Below are positions 30,729-39,861 of a stretch of DNA of 64,000 nucleotides, in pieces. The DNA is from Nakamurella alba (GTDB lineage Bacteria; Actinomycetota; Actinomycetes; Mycobacteriales; Nakamurellaceae), in contig NZ_WLYK01000011.1 of NCBI RefSeq assembly GCF_009707545.1, positions 186,001-250,000 on the forward strand. The letters run 5' to 3'. Position 1 is the stretch's first letter, and every line of letters starts with the position of its first letter. A program made the position numbers and the translations under genes. The notes under the pieces were generated by a model. The model saw only the letters and a list, made by a program, of their open reading frames with translations, was not told the DNA's origin and ran no database searches.

Positions 30729-30992
30729 GTGAAGACCTTCGACTCCCTGTACGCCGAGCTCGTCGAGCGCGCGGAGCAGCGACCGGCCGGTTCCGGCACG
30801 GTGGCCGCCCTCGACGCCGGCGTGCACGCCCAGGGCAAGAAGCTGCTGGAGGAGGCGGGCGAGGTGTGGCTCGCCGCCGAGCACGAGTCCGACGACAACC
30901 TGGCGCTGGAGATCTCCCAGCTGCTCTACCGCGCGCAGGTGATCATGATCGGCCGTGGCGTCACGCTGGAGCAGGTCTACCGGCATCTGTAG
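30729..30992 (+). CDS. hisE: Phosphoribosyl-ATP pyrophosphatase
   Basis: The 87-residue protein matches His[19 protein letters not shown], the metal-binding [13 protein letters not shown] helix (the EExxE plus downstream acidic pattern) and an ending [11 protein letters not shown]. It performs the second step of histidine synthesis, next to the first-step enzyme HisG. GTG 30729 is probably leaderless. Confidence 0.95.
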   Translation: MKTFDSLYAELVERAEQRPAGSGTVAALDAGVHAQGKKLLEEAGEVWLAAEHESDDNLALEISQLLYRAQVIMIGRGVTLEQVYRHL

Positions 30993-31051
30993 GCGTCGTC
31001 GCGCTGCGACGACGCCGTCCCGCACCGTCCGCACACGCGTCGCACGGTGCG
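30992..31051 (+). promoter_or_regulatory. Two consecutive perfect hairpins between hisE and hisG
   Basis: GGCGTCGTCGC-GCT-GCGACGACGCC (30992-31016) begins on the last base of the hisE stop codon. CGCACCGT (31021-31028) and ACGGTGCG (31044-31051) form a second stem. No T run follows either one. They may act as a partial terminator, a processing site or an mRNA-stability element in the his operon. Confidence 0.6.
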
Positions 31052-31117
31052 AGGGCCCGCCGGAACAGCACCGGCTCCGGACCCTCCAGCTCCCCGAACT
31101 TCCCTGAAGGACAAGCA

Positions 31118-31978
31118 ATGTCACGAGATTCCCTGCTCCGCGTCGCGGTCCCCAACAAGGGCACGCTGAGCGAACCCGCTGCCGAGATGCTGCGCGAGGC
31201 CGGCTACCGGCAGCGGTCGGACAGCCGCGACCTCACCGTGCTCGACCCGGCCAATGACGTCGAGTTCTTCTTCCTCCGCCCCAAGGACATCGCGATCTAC
31301 GTCGGGTCCGGCGAACTCGACCTCGGCATCACCGGCCGGGACCTGACCGCGGACTCCGGTGCCCCGGTGTCCGAGGTGCTCGGCCTCGGGTTCGGCTACT
31401 CGACCTTCCGCTACGCCGGCCCGGGCGCCGCCGACTGGTCGATCGGCGACCTCGAGGGCAAGCGGATCGCCACCGCCTACCAGAACCTCGTGCTCGCCGA
31501 CCTGGAGCGCAACGGCGTCTCCGCCGAGGTCATCCGGCTCGACGGGGCGGTGGAGATCTCCGTGCAGCTGGGCGTCGCCGACGCCATCGCCGACGTCGTG
31601 GGCTCCGGGCGCACCCTCCGGCAGCACGGCCTCTCGCCGTTCGGCGACGTGATCTGCGCGTCGGAGGCGGTGCTGATCCAGCGCGCCGGCCAGCCGACAT
31701 CGACCGCCGCGAAGCAGCTGGCGAACCGCCTGCAGGGCATCGTCTTCGCCCAGCAGTACCTGATGCTCGACTACGACTGCCCGAAGGCGCTGCTCGATCA
31801 GGCCACTGCGATCACCCCCGGCCTGGAGTCCCCGACCGTCGCCCCGCTGGCCGATCCCGAGTGGGTGGCCGTGCGGGCGATGGTGCTGCGGACGAAGGCG
31901 AACCCGGTGATGGACGCGCTGGTCGGGATCGGGGCGAAGGCGATCCTGGCATCCGACATCCGCACCTGCCGCCTCTGA
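31118..31978 (+). CDS. hisG: ATP phosphoribosyltransferase, long form
   Basis: The 286-residue enzyme has [24 protein letters not shown] at its start (in two parts, PRPP-transferase type), the [11 protein letters not shown] segment and a C-terminal regulatory domain (about residues 210-286, MLDYDCPK ... [19 protein letters not shown]) that makes it the long, histidine-inhibited hexameric form. It catalyses the first step of histidine synthesis. GAAGGA lies 7 nt before ATG 31118. Confidence 0.97.
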   Translation: MSRDSLLRVAVPNKGTLSEPAAEMLREAGYRQRSDSRDLTVLDPANDVEFFFLRPKDIAIYVGSGELDLGITGRDLTADSGAPVSEVLGLGFGYSTFRYAGPGAADWSIGDLEGKRIATAYQNLVLADLERNGVSAEVIRLDGAVEISVQLGVADAIADVVGSGRTLRQHGLSPFGDVICASEAVLIQRAGQPTSTAAKQLANRLQGIVFAQQYLMLDYDCPKALLDQATAITPGLESPTVAPLADPEWVAVRAMVLRTKANPVMDALVGIGAKAILASDIRTCRL

Positions 31979-31985
31979 CGTACCT

Positions 31986-32021
31986 GCCGGCCGCACCCTG
32001 ATCAGTCGGGGTGCGGCCGGC
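31986..32021. terminator. hisG terminator, bidirectional
   Basis: GCCGGCCGCACCC (31986-31998) and GGGTGCGGCCGGC (32009-32021) form a perfect 13-bp stem, 7 nt after the hisG stop, between convergent genes. TTCATCAG follows. Confidence 0.85.
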
Positions 32022-32076
32022 TTCATCAGCTACGCGTGCCCGACCGTCGCCAGGGTGGCCGGAGCGCGTCGACGGC

Positions 32077-32907
32077 TCAGCGCAGCCGGATGGTGGCGGA
32101 CTGCTCGGACCGGCCGAACGGTCCGTCCAGGTCGTGCAGCACCGCCGAGGTGACGCCGATGCCGTGCACCCCCCAACTGACCGACACGTCGAGCCCGAGC
32201 CACTCGCCGACCGGATCGCGGTGCAGGTGGATGGTCAGGTCGACGTTCGGAAAGATCACCTCGGACGGCAGCGCCCGCACCGCCACCCCGTTCGCCGTGT
32301 CGACAAGGCCGAACAGTCGTGCGGTCGCGGAGATGTCGGGCGCATCGGGTCCGCCGAAGAGCGGCACCGAGGAGCGCAGCCACACCCGGGACCGACCCGG
32401 CCGCGGCGGCTCCGCGGTCCGGACCTCGAGGGTGCGGATGAAACCGCTGTTCCACAGCCCGCCCATCCGGAACCGCGCCTCGGGACCGGGCAGGTCCATC
32501 GGCGGGTCCTCGACACCGGCGACCGCACTCGTGTCGCTGGTCTGCAGCCGCCAGACGGTGGCGCGGACGGCGCTCCGACCGTCCGGCCCGGCCACGTCGA
32601 CCTCGGACAGCTCGATCGTCCGGCCGGCGCGCAGCACCCTGGTCCGCACCACGAGGTCCTCCGCCGGGATCTTGCCGAGGATGTCGAAGGCGACCCGGGA
32701 GAGCGCGAGATCCGGTCGGGGGAGCCGGGTCTCCAGCTCGTGCAACATCAGCCCCGACACCGGCGCCATGTGCGACTCGTGCTCGGACCAAGCGCCCTGG
32801 GCATGCGTGGTGGGCCGGAACCGGCCGTCACCGAGCGGCAGGAAGAAGGCGTCGGGAGTCTCGTCGGCGGTCGTGTCGGGGAGGGCGTCGCGGATCGGGT
32901 CGTTCAC
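32077..32907 (-). CDS. Acyl-CoA thioesterase-like double-hotdog protein
   Basis: The 276-residue protein carries two hotdog halves of the TesB/thioesterase-like superfamily: an N-terminal half with AWSEHESHMAPVSGLMLHELE and VAFDILGKIPAEDLVV, and a C-terminal half with SEVIFPNVDLTIHLHRDPVGEWLGL and a closing GPFGRSEQSATIRLR (in parts). Substrate unknown. GTG 32907 lies 9 nt after the stop of the RecB-like gene on the same strand, so it is part of that transcript, though TTAGTT just upstream could also drive it. Confidence 0.85.
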   Translation of the reverse strand: MNDPIRDALPDTTADETPDAFFLPLGDGRFRPTTHAQGAWSEHESHMAPVSGLMLHELETRLPRPDLALSRVAFDILGKIPAEDLVVRTRVLRAGRTIELSEVDVAGPDGRSAVRATVWRLQTSDTSAVAGVEDPPMDLPGPEARFRMGGLWNSGFIRTLEVRTAEPPRPGRSRVWLRSSVPLFGGPDAPDISATARLFGLVDTANGVAVRALPSEVIFPNVDLTIHLHRDPVGEWLGLDVSVSWGVHGIGVTSAVLHDLDGPFGRSEQSATIRLR

Positions 32908-32916
32908 CCCGGCAAA

Positions 32917-33834
32917 CTAACCGGCGAGCGGGGTCACGTTCTCCAGCAGGGGTGGGCCGGGGTACGGCGGCGGGGTACCGCCGAACTCGGGGCACAGGGA
33001 CTGGTGGTGGCACCAGGAGCACAGCCGGGACTTCCGCGGCCGGAAATCACCGGTCCGGACGGCGGTGAGCACCGCCTTCCACAACGCCGACACCCCGCGC
33101 TCGAAGGCGAGCAGCTCCTGCTCGCTCGGCGTGTAGGTGAGCGGGAGCTCGTCGGACAGATAGAGCAGCTTCAGCTGGGCCGGGACCACACCACGGATCC
33201 GGTAGACCATCAGCGCGTAGAACTTCAGCTGGTACAGCGCGCCGGCCTCGAAGTTCTCCGACGGCGACCGACCGGTCTTGTAGTCCACGATCCGGATCTG
33301 ACCGGTGGGCGCGACGTCGACCCGGTCGATGAAACCGCGCAGCGCGACGCCGTCGGCGAGATCGATCTCGACCGCCAGCTCGCACGACTCGGGGGAGAAC
33401 CGGCGCGGGTCCTCCAGCCGGAAGTAGCTGTGCACCATGGTCTCCGCGCTGGACAGCCAGGCCGCGAGGTCGGGCTCCGGGATCACCTCGCGCCAGTCCG
33501 GCCGCTCCGCCGACAGCTCCTCCCAGGTCGGGCGCAGCGCGGCGGCCGTGCCCTCCGGAGTGCGCTCGGCCGGCGGCCGGCTGAACATCCGCTCCAGCAC
33601 GGCGTGCACCAGGGTGCCGCGCACCGCTTCCTTGCCGGACGGTTCGGGGAGCTTGTCGATCGCGCGGAACCGGTACAGCAGTGGGCATGCCTTGAAGTCC
33701 GAGGCCCGGGACGGGGACAGCGCCAGCCGGCGGGGACGCGCAGCCGGTTCCTGCGTGCCGTCGAGGTGGTCCGTGGTCGCCGGATCCGGCCCGGCCGGGG
33801 CCGGGGAAGTGGCGGACGCGTCGATCACCTGCAT
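32917..33834 (-). CDS. RecB-family PD-(D/E)XK exonuclease with Fe-S-type cysteines
   Basis: The 305-residue protein starts its domain with LSPSRASDFKACPLLYRFRAID. The nuclease core has RGTLVHAVLE (His of motif I), FIDRVDV and IRIVDYKTGRSP (D and the E/DxK of the PD-(D/E)XK site), then a QLKFYALM helix. One Cys at residue about 50 plus the C-terminal CSWCHHQSLCPEF give the four Cys used by AddB/Cas4-like iron-sulphur nucleases. It is the counterpart of the RecB-like gene that sits beside trmI in mycobacteria. ATG 33834 is 7 nt after a PafBC-type -10, so leaderless. Confidence 0.9.
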   Translation of the reverse strand: MQVIDASATSPAPAGPDPATTDHLDGTQEPAARPRRLALSPSRASDFKACPLLYRFRAIDKLPEPSGKEAVRGTLVHAVLERMFSRPPAERTPEGTAAALRPTWEELSAERPDWREVIPEPDLAAWLSSAETMVHSYFRLEDPRRFSPESCELAVEIDLADGVALRGFIDRVDVAPTGQIRIVDYKTGRSPSENFEAGALYQLKFYALMVYRIRGVVPAQLKLLYLSDELPLTYTPSEQELLAFERGVSALWKAVLTAVRTGDFRPRKSRLCSWCHHQSLCPEFGGTPPPYPGPPLLENVTPLAG

Positions 33835-33841
33835 GACGGCG

Positions 33842-33864
33842 ACCCTACGGCCCGCGACCGACAG
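33842..33864 (-). promoter_or_regulatory. RecA-NDp/PafBC-type promoter of the RecB-like gene
   Basis: On the minus strand CTGTCGGTC (33864-33856), 8 nt, TAGGGT (33847-33842), with the start codon 7 nt further. Only the ninth base of the upstream half departs from the form seen at polA. Confidence 0.72.
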
Positions 33865-34193
33865 CGTCCGGCACCCACACCGTTCGCGTCCCGTTCACCC
33901 TGCTCCCAGCGTTCCCGGGCCCGGCCGGTCTCCGCCAGGAGGCATCGATCGAACTGCTGAGGTCGGCCAGGTGGAGCGTCGCCCGCGGTCCTGGCCGGAG
34001 TGGTCGAGGCGCAGGCCGGCGCTGCGGATCGGGTGCGGTGGGCCACGTGCAGCGTGGCGGACGCCAACGGATCGGTTCCGCATCCTGCACACGCCCGCCG
34101 GACCGCGCACCGGAGTGCCCGGTCACCGGACTGCCTGTCCATCGACGGCCCGGCCCGACGGGATCACCCGCGGATGATCAGTACTCTGCGCGC
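33865..34193. other. Divergent intergenic region with hairpin-repeat copy 3
   Basis: No gene is supported on either strand. It holds the 47-bp element at 34027 and, at its right end, TACTCT 8 nt before the M50 peptidase ATG, a probable leaderless promoter. Confidence 0.55.
34027..34073. repeat. 47-bp hairpin repeat, copy 3
   Basis: Matches copies 1 and 2 over the first 31 bases except the loop (TGCAG instead of TGCGA), keeps the CCACG/CGTGG inner stem, and ends CAACGGATC at the same length of 47. Confidence 0.8.
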
Positions 34194-35327
34194 ATGACCC
34201 AGCCACCGGCCCCGGCCCGGAAGGCCCCGCGCGGGCCCTCCGCCGGCATCCCGCTCGGGCGGCTGGGCGGCATCCGGATCGTGCTGTCGTGGTCGTGGCT
34301 GCTGTCGGTGGTGATCATCGCCGCCCTCGCCACCCCCATCGTCGAGCAGGCGGTGCCCGGGACCACCCGTGGCACATCGATCACCATCGCGATCCTGCTC
34401 GGGGTGCTGCTGGGTGCCAGCGTGCTGGTGCACGAGCTCGGCCACTGCATGGCCGCACGGGCACTCGGCATCCCTGTGCTGCAGGTGCGGCTCTACCTGC
34501 TGGGCGGTGTGTCCGAGCTCGGTCGGGTGCCGACCCGGGCCCGGGAGGAAGCGGTGGTGGCGGCTGCCGGTCCCGGACTCTCCGTGGTGCTCGCCGGACT
34601 GTTCTTCCTGTTCGTCGGCGGGACGGACGAGCGCACCCTGGGCTGGCTGATCCTGTTGGAGCTGGCCCTGGCGAACGCCGTCATCGCGGTGTTCAACCTG
34701 CTCCCTGCGCTGCCGCTGGACGGCGGACGGGTGCTGCGGGCCGGGGTGTGGCGGGCCACCGGTCGCCGGCGGTGGGGGACGGTGGCCGGCGCGATCGGCG
34801 GGTACGTCATCGCCGCGGCGCTCATCGTCTACTCCATCGTCCAGTTCGGTGGCATGGAGCGGGCAGGACTGTTGCAGGGCGTCATCGGTGTCGCCATGGC
34901 GCTGTTCATCGGGGCCGGGGCGCTCGCGGAACAGCGCGGCGACCGCGCCGTGACCTGGCCGTCCGACGCCGGTCTGGCCGCACTCGCCCGGCCGGTCGTG
35001 CAGCTGCCGCAGGAGGTCCCGGTCGGGTTGGCGCTGCAGGCGGCAGGCGACCGCGCGGTGGTGCTGACCTCCGCTGAGGGGTTCGCCGCCGGCCTGCTCG
35101 ACGAGAGAGCGGCGATCGCCGCCGCCCGCACCGACCCGAGCCGGCCCGCCCTGAGCTGTGCCACCCCGATCCGACCGGAGATGGTGGTGCTGGTCGACGA
35201 CGACCCGGCCGAGATCGCGCTGCGGCTCCGTGACGCCGGGCCGGTGCTGCTGCTGGTCGACGCCGACGGCCACCCCGCCGGCGTGGTGCCGACCGCCGAG
35301 GTCGACCGGCTGCTCCGCAACTCCTGA
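34194..35327 (+). CDS. M50-family site-2 intramembrane metalloprotease
   Basis: The 377-residue protein has the zinc-binding HELGH motif in membrane helix 3 (VLVHELGHCMAARALG) and the partner NLLPALPLDGGR with the metal-binding Asp. It also has AAAGPGLSVVLAGL between them and further helices. The C-terminal about 130 residues resemble a paired CBS-like domain (VVLVDDDPAEIALRLRDAG, LLVDADGHPAGVVP). Such Rip-like proteases cleave membrane-bound substrates such as anti-sigma factors. ATG 34194 is probably leaderless. It is upstream of trmI, as a similar gene is in other actinobacteria. Confidence 0.92.
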   Translation: MTQPPAPARKAPRGPSAGIPLGRLGGIRIVLSWSWLLSVVIIAALATPIVEQAVPGTTRGTSITIAILLGVLLGASVLVHELGHCMAARALGIPVLQVRLYLLGGVSELGRVPTRAREEAVVAAAGPGLSVVLAGLFFLFVGGTDERTLGWLILLELALANAVIAVFNLLPALPLDGGRVLRAGVWRATGRRRWGTVAGAIGGYVIAAALIVYSIVQFGGMERAGLLQGVIGVAMALFIGAGALAEQRGDRAVTWPSDAGLAALARPVVQLPQEVPVGLALQAAGDRAVVLTSAEGFAAGLLDERAAIAAARTDPSRPALSCATPIRPEMVVLVDDDPAEIALRLRDAGPVLLLVDADGHPAGVVPTAEVDRLLRNS

Positions 35328-35343
35328 CCGTCCGGGCACGTGA

Positions 35344-36294
<951 letters not shown>

Positions 36295-36311
36295 TCGACG
36301 AGACCTCTCCG

Positions 36312-36359
36312 GATTCTGAACATCCGATGCGCTTTTCGGGCCATCGGATGTTCAGAATC
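36312..36359. terminator. Perfect 18-bp inverted repeat after trmI
   Basis: Arms 36312-36329 and 36342-36359 (GATTCTGAACATCCGATG and its complement) enclose a 12-nt loop with TTTT. It lies between convergent genes, 17 nt past the trmI stop, and is much richer in A+T than its surroundings, which hints at a separate origin. Confidence 0.65.
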
Positions 36360-36390
36360 GGAGGCCGACCGCGCTCGGGTTGCGGTTGAT

Positions 36391-36509
36391 ACTCGGTCGC
36401 GGATGACACCCAGTCGCAGACGACGCCCGGTCCCCAGACGACACCAATCTCAGACGACACCCGGTCCCAGCCGACGCTCGGTCGCAGATGACGCTCAGTC
36501 GCAGATGAC
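36391..36509 (-). repeat. Seven-unit 17-bp tandem array at the 3' end of a membrane-protein gene
   Basis: Units of 16-18 bp with plus-strand consensus (A/G)C(C/T)CGGTCGCAGA(T/C)GAC run without gaps. The unit at 36493-36509 encodes the last codons and stop (VICD-stop) of the minus-strand gene; the other six lie past the stop. Confidence 0.85.
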
Positions 36510-37529
36510 CCAGGCCCGCTGCTCGATCACCAGGTCCAGGGTGTCCTCCTGCGGGTCGTCGCCGACCCGCTGGTAACCGATCCGCAGCTCGCCGGACCCT
36601 TCGGTCGCGGTGCTGTCCGGATCGACGGTGATGTCCTCGATGGTCAGCGACCCGGGCTCCAGCGCGTCGACGAACTCCTCGTCGACCGCCGACCGCAGGG
36701 ACGCGCAGGTCAGGTCGGCAGCAGCATCGGCGTCGCCATCGTTCAGCGCGGCGACCCAGGACTCCGCCGCGGCTGTCGCCAGTTCCTCCGGATCGCCGGA
36801 TCCTGACCCGCCGTCCGGACCGATCGGCGGCACGTACGGGTCGCCCTCGGACGACGGCGTGGTCTCCGGGTCCGTCTGCGGAGAAGTGACCGGATCCGGC
36901 GGGTCGCTGACCGAACCACCGCCTGAACCACCTCCGGTACCGCCGCCGTCGGGGTTGGACGTACCGGTCATCGGCGGGAACTGTCGCGGCCCGGAGGAAC
37001 TGGTCGACGGAGCGGCAGTGGACGGGGCGGTACCGGCAGTGGACGGAGCGGTCCCCGTGGTCGCAGGGATCCCCGCGGTGACCGGACCGCCCGGTGCAGC
37101 GGTTCCGGTGGAATCGCGGGTGGACAGCAGGATCACGGTGGCGGTGACGGCGAGGGCGGCGAGCACGAGGGCGGACAGCCACACGACCGCGGGTGAGCGG
37201 CCGCCACTGCGGCCCGGCCGGCCGTTCGGAGGTGCGATCGGAGGTGCGATCGGAGGCGGCGGCAGGGTCGGGAGCGGTGCGCCGCGGTAGGGCAGCGGGT
37301 CCGGCCAGTGACCGGCCGGGCGCTCGAACATCCGGGTCGGGTGCGGGGCCGGGGCAACAGCCGGGGACCAATGGGTCGACGGGGGCGCGGACCAGGCCTG
37401 GGCGGGCGCCCAGTCGGGGTGCGCCCGGGCCGGCGGCTCCGGCACCACCGGTCGCACGGTGGTCGGGGCTCCGGGGGCGGAGTACGCCCCGCTGCGCTCG
37501 CGGCCGTAGTCGGCCCACGCTCCACTCAT
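36495..37529 (-). CDS. Single-pass membrane protein with Pro-rich cytoplasmic and Ser/Thr-rich outer parts
   Basis: The 344-residue protein has about 110 Pro/Ala-rich N-terminal residues (including PPIAPPIAPP repeats), one membrane helix at about 114-135 (VVWLSALVLAALAVTATVIL) and a long low-complexity Ser/Thr/Gly/Pro linker. The small C-terminal domain of about 100 residues starts at EELATAAAESWVAALNDGDADAAADLTC and ends QRAWVICD. That domain looks like the DUF4878/SnoaL-like modules found at the end of many actinobacterial membrane proteins. Function unknown. ATG 37529 is chosen over longer frames that would enter the arc promoter region. Confidence 0.75.
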   Translation of the reverse strand: MSGAWADYGRERSGAYSAPGAPTTVRPVVPEPPARAHPDWAPAQAWSAPPSTHWSPAVAPAPHPTRMFERPAGHWPDPLPYRGAPLPTLPPPPIAPPIAPPNGRPGRSGGRSPAVVWLSALVLAALAVTATVILLSTRDSTGTAAPGGPVTAGIPATTGTAPSTAGTAPSTAAPSTSSSGPRQFPPMTGTSNPDGGGTGGGSGGGSVSDPPDPVTSPQTDPETTPSSEGDPYVPPIGPDGGSGSGDPEELATAAAESWVAALNDGDADAAADLTCASLRSAVDEEFVDALEPGSLTIEDITVDPDSTATEGSGELRIGYQRVGDDPQEDTLDLVIEQRAWVICD

Positions 37530-37823
37530 GTCACGTCCGTCCTGCCTGTCCGCCGTGCTGCTGCCCACCACGGGCCGCGCCGTCACCGACGACCCCGCGG
37601 AAGTGCTGCCCGAAGGTCGCCGGAGGGTTGCCGACGACACCCGTCGGAGCTGTGACTCCCGATCGGCTGCTCCGGTTCCGTCGCGCGGCGGGGAAATTCG
37701 CGCGGACCCGGATCTCCGCGTGTGGGGCGACCGTGCGACGGGAACGGACCGGGTTCGGCGAAGGAGCGGTGAACACCCGGCCACCGGCGCCCGACTCGCG
37801 GTCGTCACACAGATCTCAGCCCG
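37530..37823. other. Divergent region between the membrane-protein gene and arc
   Basis: No gene is supported in this stretch. It should hold the promoter of the membrane-protein gene on the minus strand; no convincing box was found. Confidence 0.45.
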
Positions 37824-37846
37824 CTGTCATACGCCGACTGTAGGGT
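37824..37846 (+). promoter_or_regulatory. Weak RecA-NDp-like promoter of arc
   Basis: CTGTCATAC (37824-37832), 8 nt, TAGGGT (37841-37846). The TGTCR core, the 8-nt gap and the -10 fit, but the last three bases of the upstream half do not. The extended TG before the -10 (TGTAGGGT) may compensate. Confidence 0.4.
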
Positions 37847-37882
37847 TGAAAAGGTGAGGGCCGCACCGGAAAGGGAGGCGCC

Positions 37883-39709
37883 ATGACCGACGACGCAGCG
37901 AACCGGAGATGGGAAGGGGCACACCGTGCCCCGGAGCCGCAGGACAGTTCCGACGGCACCGGCGTCACCACGCCGAGCACGGGCGCGCTCACCGCGCAGG
38001 TGCGCGCCCTGAACGAGGAGATCGCGCAGCTCCGGCGGCGCCTCGCGGTGGCGCCGATGGACACCCGCCCGCTCGAGCGCCAGCTGGCGGAGTCCGCCCA
38101 GCGGATCAACACGCTGACCGAGCGCAACGAGAAGCTGGTCATCACCCTGCGCGAGGCGCGGGCCCAGCTGCTGCAGCTCAAGGAGGAGGTCGACCGGCTC
38201 GCGCAGCCGCCGAGCGGCTACGGCATCTTCCTGGCCCCCGGCCCGGAGAGCACGGTCGAGGTCTTCACCGGCGGCCGCCGGATGCGCCTGGCCGTGTCGC
38301 CCACGGTCGAGATCGAGCAGCTGCGTCGTGGGCAGCAGATCCGGCTGAACGAGGCGCTGACCGTCGTCGAGGCGGGCAACTTCGAGGTGATCGGTGAGGT
38401 CTGTTCGCTGCGTGAGGTGCTGGGTGCCGACCGTGCGCTGGTCGTCGGTCATGCCGACGAGGAGCGGGTGGTGCACCTGGCCTCGCCGTTGATGGACATC
38501 GCGCTCAAGCCCGGCGACTCGCTGCTGGTCGACACCAAGGCCGGCTACGCCTACGAGCGGGTGCCGAAGGCCGAGGTCGAGGACCTCGTGCTGGAGGAGG
38601 TGCCGGACGTCGCGTACGAGGACATCGGCGGCCTGACCCGGCAGATCGAGCAGATCCGTGATGCCGTCGAGCTGCCGTTCCTGCACGCCGACCTGTTCCG
38701 CGAGTTCCAGCTGCGGCCGCCGAAGGGTGTGCTGCTCTACGGTCCGCCTGGTTGCGGCAAGACGCTGATCGCGAAGGCGGTGGCGAACTCGCTGGCGAAG
38801 CAGGTCGCCGCGGCCCGTGGTGAGGAGCACGTCACCAGCTACTTCCTCAACATCAAGGGCCCCGAGCTGCTCAACAAGTACGTCGGCGAGACCGAGCGCA
38901 CCATCCGGCTGATCTTCCAGCGCGCCCGGGAGAAGGCCTCGGACGGCACCCCGGTCATCGTCTTCTTCGACGAGATGGACTCGGTGTTCCGCACCCGCGG
39001 CACCGGCGTCTCCTCCGACGTCGAGACGACCATCGTCCCGCAGCTGCTCAGCGAGATCGACGGCGTCGAGGGTCTGGAGAACGTCATCGTGATCGGCGCC
39101 TCCAACCGCGAGGACATGATCGACCCGGCCATCCTGCGCCCCGGCCGGCTCGACGTGAAGATCAAGATCGAGCGGCCCGACGCGGAGGCCGCGCGGGACA
39201 TCTTCACGAAGTACCTGATCAGCGAGCTGCCGATCCACCCGGACGACCTCGCCGAGTTCGGCGGGGACCGGACGGCGACGATCAACGGGATGATCCAGCA
39301 CACCGTCGAGCGGATGTACACCGAGACCGACGAGAACCGGTTCCTCGAGGTCACCTACGCCAATGGTGACAAGGAGGTCCTGTACTTCAAGGACTTCAAC
39401 TCCGGCGCGATGATCCAGAACATCGTGGACCGGGCGAAGAAGTCGGCGATCAAGGAGCGGCTGGAGTCGATGCTGGCGCAGGGCGCCCCGGCGCCGGGCG
39501 GCCTGCGGGTCAGCCACCTGCTGGACGCGATCGTCGACGAGTTCGCCGAGAACGAGGACCTGCCGAACACCACGAATCCCGATGACTGGGCTCGGATCTC
39601 GGGCAAGAAGGGGGAGCGGATCGTCTACATCCGCACCCTCGTTTCGGGCAAGCAGTCCGAGGGTTCGCGGGCCATCGACACCGCGTCCAACACCGGCCAG
39701 TACCTCTGA
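37883..39709 (+). CDS. arc: Proteasome-activating AAA+ ATPase (ARC/Mpa)
   Basis: The 608-residue protein has the ARC layout. A coiled coil lies at about residues 35-100 (for binding Pup), followed by two OB folds. The AAA+ domain has Walker [14 protein letters not shown], Walker [11 protein letters not shown] and the arginine fingers in [12 protein letters not shown]. The C-terminus ends GQYL, the tail whose Tyr docks into the 20S core. It unfolds pupylated proteins and feeds them to PrcBA. GGGAGG precedes ATG 37883. Confidence 0.98.
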   Translation: MTDDAANRRWEGAHRAPEPQDSSDGTGVTTPSTGALTAQVRALNEEIAQLRRRLAVAPMDTRPLERQLAESAQRINTLTERNEKLVITLREARAQLLQLKEEVDRLAQPPSGYGIFLAPGPESTVEVFTGGRRMRLAVSPTVEIEQLRRGQQIRLNEALTVVEAGNFEVIGEVCSLREVLGADRALVVGHADEERVVHLASPLMDIALKPGDSLLVDTKAGYAYERVPKAEVEDLVLEEVPDVAYEDIGGLTRQIEQIRDAVELPFLHADLFREFQLRPPKGVLLYGPPGCGKTLIAKAVANSLAKQVAAARGEEHVTSYFLNIKGPELLNKYVGETERTIRLIFQRAREKASDGTPVIVFFDEMDSVFRTRGTGVSSDVETTIVPQLLSEIDGVEGLENVIVIGASNREDMIDPAILRPGRLDVKIKIERPDAEAARDIFTKYLISELPIHPDDLAEFGGDRTATINGMIQHTVERMYTETDENRFLEVTYANGDKEVLYFKDFNSGAMIQNIVDRAKKSAIKERLESMLAQGAPAPGGLRVSHLLDAIVDEFAENEDLPNTTNPDDWARISGKKGERIVYIRTLVSGKQSEGSRAIDTASNTGQYL

Positions 39710-39720
39710 CCCGGACGCCC

Positions 39721-39764
39721 CACGGCCGGTGAGCAGCGTCTGCGGACGCAGCTCACCGGCCGTG
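39721..39764 (+). terminator. arc terminator
   Basis: CACGGCCGGTGAGC (39721-39734) pairs perfectly with GCTCACCGGCCGTG (39751-39764), with a further GCGTC/GACGC stem inside the loop. It starts 12 nt after the arc stop. Confidence 0.85.
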
Positions 39765-39861
39765 GTCGTCGCCCTCGGGGCGGCCGGACGTCCCGAGTGA
39801 TCCGTCCCGTCGTTTCGCACAATTGCGCGCCCGGCGTCCCGCGGCCCTTCACAATGAGCGA

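Noticed and set aside
30446..31117. Extension of the hisG frame upstream through hisE
   Set aside because: HisG homology begins at ATG 31118, which has a good ribosome site; the upstream part is antisense-like filler over hisE.
36312..36359. LexA/SOS box reading of the GAAC...GTTC pair in the inverted repeat
   Set aside because: Actinobacterial LexA boxes have about 4 nt between GAAC and GTTC; here the halves are about 30 nt apart, in a terminator position.
36352..37518. A minus-strand frame of 388 codons overlapping the membrane-protein gene
   Set aside because: Arg/Pro-rich shadow that also translates the tandem repeat array; the other frame gives a clear membrane helix and a plausible C-terminal domain.
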